64,000 bases of DNA from Paenibacillus harenae (GTDB taxonomy: Bacteria; Bacillota; Bacilli; Paenibacillales; Paenibacillaceae), in assembly GCF_030812415.1 (NCBI RefSeq), contig NZ_JAUSST010000002.1, forward strand, positions 682,001 through 746,000, written 5' to 3'. Under the pieces are notes generated by a model that was given only the letters and a program-made list of their open reading frames with translations, did not search any database and was not told where the DNA came from. Position numbers and translations under genes: made by a program. The number at the start of each line of letters is the position of its first letter. The first letter of the stretch is position 1. Shown one piece after another: positions 59,602-64,000 of the stretch.

Positions 59602-61340
59602 TTCAAGGAATAGGAGCGTCAGCGGGCATTGCGATCGGGAGAGCCTTCGTGCTGCCTAATTGGGAGTGGGAGCTTCCGGAGCAAAAAATCGACGTTGCCG
59701 ATTTTGCGCGGGAGTTCGAACGCGTCTATGAAGGCATTCGGACGTCCAAAAGCGAAATCGAGCAAATCAAGGATGAGCTTCGCGAGGTTGTCGGTTCGGA
59801 GGAGACGCATATTTTCGACGCGCATCTCGCCATTCTGGACGATCCTGTATTCATGAATGAAATTCAAGGCATCATTCAGCGGCAGTATAAAGCGGCCGAG
59901 GTTGCGGTGAAGGAAGCGATCGATCATTTTGTGACGATGTTCGATCTGCTGGACGATGAATACATGAAGGAACGCGCGCTGGACATTAAGGATGTCGGCA
60001 ACCGGCTTCTGAAGCATCTGCTTGGCGCTCCAGAAATTACGCTTCCTTCGGATACGCAGCCTTTCATTCTGATTGCCAAGGAGCTGTCCCCTTCGCAGCT
60101 CGCGCATATTAACCCGCAGCATGTTCTTGGCATAGTAACGCTGGCTGGCAGCACGACGTCCCATTCCGCCATTATGGCTCGAGCGCTTGGCGTTCCGCTC
60201 GTCGTAGGCGTTGAGCTGTCGCTGGAGGAGCCGCTTCAGACGGGGCAAACGATCATTATTGACGGCAGCGACGGCAAAGTGTTCATGGAACCGACGCAAC
60301 AAATCATCGAAATGTATTCGCAGCTTCACGACCGGCAGAAGGAAGCGAAGAAGAAGCTTCATAATATTGCGGGACATCGCCCTATGACGCCGGACGGCAA
60401 GACGCTTGAACTCGCGGCTAATATTAGTTCGATCAAGGAACTGGATATTGCGCTGGCAAGCGGGGCGCATGGCGTCGGCCTGTTCCGTACCGAGTTTCTG
60501 TACATGGACCGTAACCGGTTCCCAAGAGAAGAGGAGCAGTTCGACGTCTACAAAGGCGTCGCCGAGAAGCTCGCCGGAGACACGCTCGTCATTCGGACGC
60601 TCGATATCGGCGGCGACAAGCAGCTCGATTATTTCGAGCTTCCGGAAGAGGATAATCCTTTCCTTGGCTACCGGGCGATTCGTATCTCGCTTGACCGGCA
60701 GGATCTGTTCAAGACACAGCTTCGCGCGATTCTTCGCGCAAGTCATTACGGCCAAGTGAAGCTTATGTATCCGCTCATCTCTTCGGTCGATGAAGTTAGA
60801 GCGGCCAATGCGATTCTGGAGCAAGCGAAGTTGGAGCTTGAGCAGGAAGACATCCCTTACGACAGAGAAATCAAGGTCGGAATTATGATCGAGGTTCCTG
60901 CAGCGGTCATGATAGCCGATATGCTGGCGAAGGAAGTTGACTTCTTCAGCATCGGAACGAACGATCTCGTTCAATTTACGCTCGCGGTCGATCGGATGAA
61001 CGAGGAAATCTCGCATCTGTATGAGCCTTTCCATCCTGCGCTGCTAAGAATGCTGATGATGACGGTAGACGCGGCAAAGCGAAATGGAATCAAGATTGCA
61101 GTATGCGGTGAGCTGGCGGGGGATTTGCGCGCGCTGCCGATTTGGCTGAGCCTGGACGTCGAAGAGCTAAGCATGTCGTCGCATTCGATCTTGCCAGTGA
61201 AGGAGAGACTGCTTAGCACGACCCAGGATGATAGCCGAGAGGTGCTGCGGCAGCTGCAGGAATGCAGCACGAGCAGCGAGATTATTGAAGTACTGACCCG
61301 CTTCATGGAGCGCGTAGACGTGAAGACAGCGAATGGTTAG
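59598..61340 (+). CDS. ptsI: phosphoenolpyruvate-protein phosphotransferase (PTS enzyme I)
   Basis: This 580-residue general PTS protein autophosphorylates from PEP and passes phosphate to HPr. The N-terminal domain includes the active His in AGSTTSHSAIMARALGVP (about 188-205). The C-terminal PEP barrel shows LFRTEFLYMDR, TLDIGGDKQLDYF, YRAIRISLDRQ and FFSIGTNDLVQFTLAVDR, with the active Cys in AVCGELAGD. Its ATG overlaps the permease stop (ATGA), so it is translationally coupled. No ptsH lies between or after them, which differs from the usual ptsG-ptsH-ptsI order. Confidence 0.96.
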   Translation: MIQGIGASAGIAIGRAFVLPNWEWELPEQKIDVADFAREFERVYEGIRTSKSEIEQIKDELREVVGSEETHIFDAHLAILDDPVFMNEIQGIIQRQYKAAEVAVKEAIDHFVTMFDLLDDEYMKERALDIKDVGNRLLKHLLGAPEITLPSDTQPFILIAKELSPSQLAHINPQHVLGIVTLAGSTTSHSAIMARALGVPLVVGVELSLEEPLQTGQTIIIDGSDGKVFMEPTQQIIEMYSQLHDRQKEAKKKLHNIAGHRPMTPDGKTLELAANISSIKELDIALASGAHGVGLFRTEFLYMDRNRFPREEEQFDVYKGVAEKLAGDTLVIRTLDIGGDKQLDYFELPEEDNPFLGYRAIRISLDRQDLFKTQLRAILRASHYGQVKLMYPLISSVDEVRAANAILEQAKLELEQEDIPYDREIKVGIMIEVPAAVMIADMLAKEVDFFSIGTNDLVQFTLAVDRMNEEISHLYEPFHPALLRMLMMTVDAAKRNGIKIAVCGELAGDLRALPIWLSLDVEELSMSSHSILPVKERLLSTTQDDSREVLRQLQECSTSSEIIEVLTRFMERVDVKTANG

Positions 61341-61867
61341 CCCATTCGCTGTTCTAGTGCGTCTACGAAAGCTTTGGCATATTCAGGCAGATCCGGCGGA
61401 CGTCTCGCCGAGATTAGATTGCCGTCGACAACGACAGCTTCGTCGTACCAGGTTGCGCCCGCGTTCTCCATATCGTCGCGAATGCCGGGCGTTGAAGTGA
61501 CTTTGCGTCCTTCGAGAATTTTGGCGGAGACGAGCACCCAGCCCGCATGGCAGATTTGGCCGATCGGCTTATTCTGGGCATTAAGCTCCTGCACGAGCTG
61601 GAGCACCTTCGGATAACGGCGCAGCTTGTCCGGCGCCCAGCCGCCCGGTACGAGCAAGCCAACGATGTCCTCGCTGTTCACCTCATCGAACGAGAGGTCC
61701 GCAACAGCGGGAACGCCATATTTTCCGATATACTTTTTGCCTTTCTCAGGTCCGGCATAGAGTACGGTAGCCCCGGCCTCGCGAGTGCGGTAGACCGGAT
61801 ACCATAGTTCCAAATCTTCAAACTCGTCATCCAGTAAGCAAATGACCGTTTTTTTTTGCAAGGACAT
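61337..61867 (-). CDS. DJ-1/PfpI family protein
   Basis: This 176-residue protein of the class I glutamine-amidotransferase-like fold has DEFEDLELWYPVYRTREAGA at the N-terminus, LLVPGGWAPDKLR, and the nucleophilic-elbow Cys in GQICHAGWVLVSA. It resembles PfpI/YraA proteins implicated in stress response or deglycase activity. I chose the ATG behind GGAGGGGAAAAGG. Its 3' end overlaps that of ptsI on the opposite strand by four bases. Confidence 0.9.
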   Translation of the reverse strand: MSLQKKTVICLLDDEFEDLELWYPVYRTREAGATVLYAGPEKGKKYIGKYGVPAVADLSFDEVNSEDIVGLLVPGGWAPDKLRRYPKVLQLVQELNAQNKPIGQICHAGWVLVSAKILEGRKVTSTPGIRDDMENAGATWYDEAVVVDGNLISARRPPDLPEYAKAFVDALEQRMG

Positions 61868-61929
61868 TCCTTTTCCCCTCCAACGTGTACGTCTGTAACC
61901 AACTCTATTATTGTAACGAAGGAGAATCA

Positions 61930-62379
61930 ATGAAGCAAACAGAAACGATTCGACGCATGAAGCCCCGTATTAAAATTTATCGTTTTATTCCAGCCGTTCT
62001 TTGGATGGCTTTTATTTTCGCCTTGTCCTCGCGAACTGGCGAGCAGCTCGATACGGTGCTGCCGCTATTGCAGAAGCTTCTCCCGTTCATGGACGACTTC
62101 AACTGGGGACATTTTGTATCGTATTTCCTGCTCGCGATGCTGCTCGATTATGGATTCGGGCGCCGCTCTGAGCGGGTATCCGTTAAGCTGCTCACAATCG
62201 TGCTATGCGGCGCATATGGCGTCACGGATGAGTATCACCAGTCGTTCGTAGGCGGGCGGATGCTTGATCCGCTCGATCTTCGGAACGATATTATCGGTGC
62301 AAGTGCCTGGGTATTGATCGGTCTGCTGCGGCCAATCAGTCGGTTAAGAAGGAAACTATCCCATCCGAATAGTCAATAG
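61930..62379 (+). CDS. VanZ family membrane protein
   Basis: This 149-residue protein with about four membrane helices shows VanZ signatures: MAFIFALSSRTGEQL, then DFNWGHFVSYFLLAMLLDYG and GAYGVTDEYHQSFVGGRMLD. These align with the FxSSQ, H(F)xxYxxL and DExxQxFxxGR motifs. VanZ gives low-level teicoplanin resistance in enterococci, but most chromosomal homologues have no known role. AAGGAG is close upstream of the ATG. Confidence 0.9.
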   Translation: MKQTETIRRMKPRIKIYRFIPAVLWMAFIFALSSRTGEQLDTVLPLLQKLLPFMDDFNWGHFVSYFLLAMLLDYGFGRRSERVSVKLLTIVLCGAYGVTDEYHQSFVGGRMLDPLDLRNDIIGASAWVLIGLLRPISRLRRKLSHPNSQ

Positions 62380-62531
62380 GCAATCGTTTAACGCTTGTTG
62401 CCTGCGGTAGTAAAAATTACATAGACGACATAAGCAGGATTTTTTGCGAAAAAGGTCGAATTACCTTTCTAACTCTTTGTGCCTAGAGATTGATAATAGG
62501 CTCAAGCTGCCATGAGAAGGAGTGGACCACT

Positions 62532-62945
62532 TTGCAAAAGCGGTGTCATTGCGGTGACATTATGACGATGAAGCTGCGTACAGTTATATTTTCAGGAAAA
62601 GTAGAAATCGATAACGTTCCGATATTCTCCTGCTCGGCCTGCCACCGGAGCGAGGTTATTCCCGAGGTTAAGCCCGATTTGACCGGGTTGATCGCCCAGC
62701 TTGGCGCAGAGCCGGATAAACAAACTTTTTTGTTTAACGAATGCAATGAATGGGCAAGTTTGTTAGTAGAGGCGAAAGCTTACAAGCAGCATACGGATCG
62801 CGGCGCGGTCGAGCGTCTCTTCGAGGAGCGCGTTAACCAATTGCTCGATCTTTACTTGCTGGCACAGACGCTGAACGACGAGGCATGGATTCAAGATTTG
62901 GATAAGCGGCTGAAGCAGCTTAGCCGTCGCACGTTGCTTACATAA
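62532..62945 (+). CDS. zinc-ribbon-like protein of unknown function, TTG start
   Basis: This 137-residue protein has an N-terminal CxC / CxxC zinc-ribbon arrangement (RCHCGDIMTMKLRT and FSCSACHRSEV), like the YgiT-type zinc finger, and a helical C-terminal half (VERLFEERVNQLLDLYLLAQ). The TTG at 62532 lies about nine bases after AAGGAG; the longer frame has no ribosome site. It stands alone between vanZ and ccpA. Confidence 0.7.
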   Translation: MQKRCHCGDIMTMKLRTVIFSGKVEIDNVPIFSCSACHRSEVIPEVKPDLTGLIAQLGAEPDKQTFLFNECNEWASLLVEAKAYKQHTDRGAVERLFEERVNQLLDLYLLAQTLNDEAWIQDLDKRLKQLSRRTLLT

Positions 62946-63039
62946 CGGTACTACGACCGATAGCTAGATCCTCCCGGGTGAGCGATGCGCAAGAATGAAT
63001 CGTTCATATGGTTATTTTACTTACTCCGTAAGCGTAAAC

Positions 63040-63053
63040 GATAAGCGTTAACA
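63040..63053 (+). promoter_or_regulatory. cre-like site upstream of ccpA
   Basis: GATAAGCGTTAACA fits the cre pattern TGWAANCGNTNWCA at 12 of 14 positions and lies about 85 bases before the ccpA start. It may allow CcpA to regulate its own gene. Confidence 0.4.
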
Positions 63054-63138
63054 TTGCGAAAAGTAATATTTTGTCGTATCATTACTTTAATATGCGGCGT
63101 ACGTAACAATAAAAATCTGAGCTAATGGGGAGAAGACC

Positions 63139-64000
63139 GTGACGGTAACCATTTATGATGTAGCAAGAGAAGCAGGAGTATCCATGGCTACGGTTTCCCG
63201 GGTTGTGAACAACAATCCGAACGTAAAGCCTGCAACGCGCAAGAAGGTATATGAAGCGATTGAACGGCTTGGATATCGTCCAAACGCCGTCGCTCGCGGC
63301 TTGGCAAGCAAGAAGACTACAACGGTAGGCGTTGTTATTCCCGATATATCGAATGCGATGTATGCAGAGGTAGCCAGGGGCATAGAAGATATAGCGAATA
63401 TGTATCATTATAATATTATTTTGGCTAACGCGGACAAGAAGAAGGACAAGGAGATTCGCGTTATCAATACGCTGCTTGAGAAGCAGGTCGACGGCTTGCT
63501 GTTCCTCGGAGCTCCAGTAACCGACGAGCATCTACAGGCGTTTAAGACGGCGAATGTGCCGATCGTTCTGTGCGCGACGACTGACGAGAGCGGACAAGTT
63601 CCTTCGGTAGACATTAATCACGAGAGCGCAGCCTATGACGCGGTCATGAGCTTGATCGGACAAGGCCATAAGCACATCGCGATGATTAGCGGAACGCTGC
63701 AAGACCCGGCTAACGGCTATGCCCGTTTCCAAGGGTACAAGCGCGCGCTGGAAGCTTCCGGCATCCCCTACGACGATTCGCTCGTTCGGATCGGCAACTA
63801 TCGCTACGAATCCGGTGCCGATGCGATGAGATATTTCATCGAGCTGTCGGAGCGTCCTACGGCCGTATTCTCGGCTACGGATGAGATGGCGATCGGCGCC
63901 ATTCATGCGATTCAAGATTCGGGACTGAAAGTACCAAGCGACTTCTCGGTTATAAGCGTAGACAATAGCCGTATGGCTTCGATGGTAAGGCCGCAGCTTA
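63139..64000 (+). CDS. ccpA: catabolite control protein A (3' end outside window)
   Basis: The first 287 codons of a LacI-family regulator are present; the frame is open at the right edge. The helix-turn-helix is [20 protein letters not shown], followed by the hinge [31 protein letters not shown]. This segment and the effector-domain start [21 protein letters not shown] are strongly CcpA-like. CcpA with Ser-phosphorylated HPr binds cre sites and controls carbon use globally. The start is a GTG after GGGGAGAAG. CcpA could act on the cre-like sites at 4673 and 18100. Confidence 0.93.
   Translation, partial: MTVTIYDVAREAGVSMATVSRVVNNNPNVKPATRKKVYEAIERLGYRPNAVARGLASKKTTTVGVVIPDISNAMYAEVARGIEDIANMYHYNIILANADKKKDKEIRVINTLLEKQVDGLLFLGAPVTDEHLQAFKTANVPIVLCATTDESGQVPSVDINHESAAYDAVMSLIGQGHKHIAMISGTLQDPANGYARFQGYKRALEASGIPYDDSLVRIGNYRYESGADAMRYFIELSERPTAVFSATDEMAIGAIHAIQDSGLKVPSDFSVISVDNSRMASMVRPQL

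Noticed and set aside
59619..61034. 471-codon open frame opposite ptsI
   Set aside because: Antisense shadow of ptsI with Arg-rich, motif-free translation.
1..64000. CRISPR arrays, insertion sequences, prophage or integrated elements
   Set aside because: No spaced direct-repeat array, transposase, integrase or phage structural gene was seen in the translations, and no target-site-like flanks stood out around the carbohydrate locus.

Overview
The window comes from a spore-forming, low-to-moderate GC Firmicute, most likely a member of the Paenibacillaceae (Paenibacillus or Cohnella type). The signs are an alpha/beta-type spore protein gene, a YjcZ-like sporulation peptide, a proS T-box leader, ccpA, the Bacillales families UPF0473, UPF0637, DUF1885 and DUF3892, YesM/YesN-type two-component systems, and carbohydrate ABC transporters that lack their own ATPase. 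I see no mobile elements, CRISPR arrays or rRNA.

Bases 1-27134 hold one carbohydrate-utilisation locus and are the main interest. In order they encode the end of an L-fucose/D-arabinose isomerase, an AraB-type ribulokinase, a GH172 (DUF2961) enzyme, a GH183 (DUF4185) lipoprotein, an ABC importer (binding protein plus two permeases), a large unrecognised glycosidase-like protein (DUF6259-like), a secreted GH183 enzyme with two C-terminal modules, a zinc polyol dehydrogenase, a GH116 enzyme, a third secreted GH183 enzyme, a LacI regulator, a sensor kinase/response regulator pair, two paralogous binding proteins and two more permeases. GH172, GH183 and GH116 are the families in which exo- and endo-acting D-arabinofuranosidases of mycobacterial arabinogalactan and lipoarabinomannan have been described. 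L-fucose isomerase is also a D-arabinose isomerase. The best reading is a D-arabinan utilisation system: secreted GH183 enzymes cut the polymer, two ABC systems import the oligosaccharides, cytoplasmic GH172, GH116 and the DUF6259-like enzyme release D-arabinose, and the isomerase and kinase convert it to D-ribulose 5-phosphate. This is inferred from family membership and gene order.

Bases 27300-36600 are housekeeping and sporulation genes: a ComEC-like lipoprotein with a DUF3006 neighbour, uracil-DNA glycosylase, an SLH-domain protein, a spore protein, tRNA-Val(GAC), several small proteins and an Orn/Lys/Arg decarboxylase. Bases 36700-50200 are rich in export and resistance functions: an MFS pump, a TetR-controlled ABC exporter divergent from an RND pump, and a linearmycin-resistance-like two-component system divergent from an ABC ATPase and two permeases.

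Bases 50200-64000 are core metabolism: T-box-controlled proS, 6-phosphogluconate dehydrogenase, shikimate kinase and a divergent EPSP synthase, a PTS IICBA permease overlapping ptsI, a DJ-1/PfpI protein, a VanZ protein, and the start of ccpA running off the right edge. All calls were made by reading translations and motifs; no database search was run.
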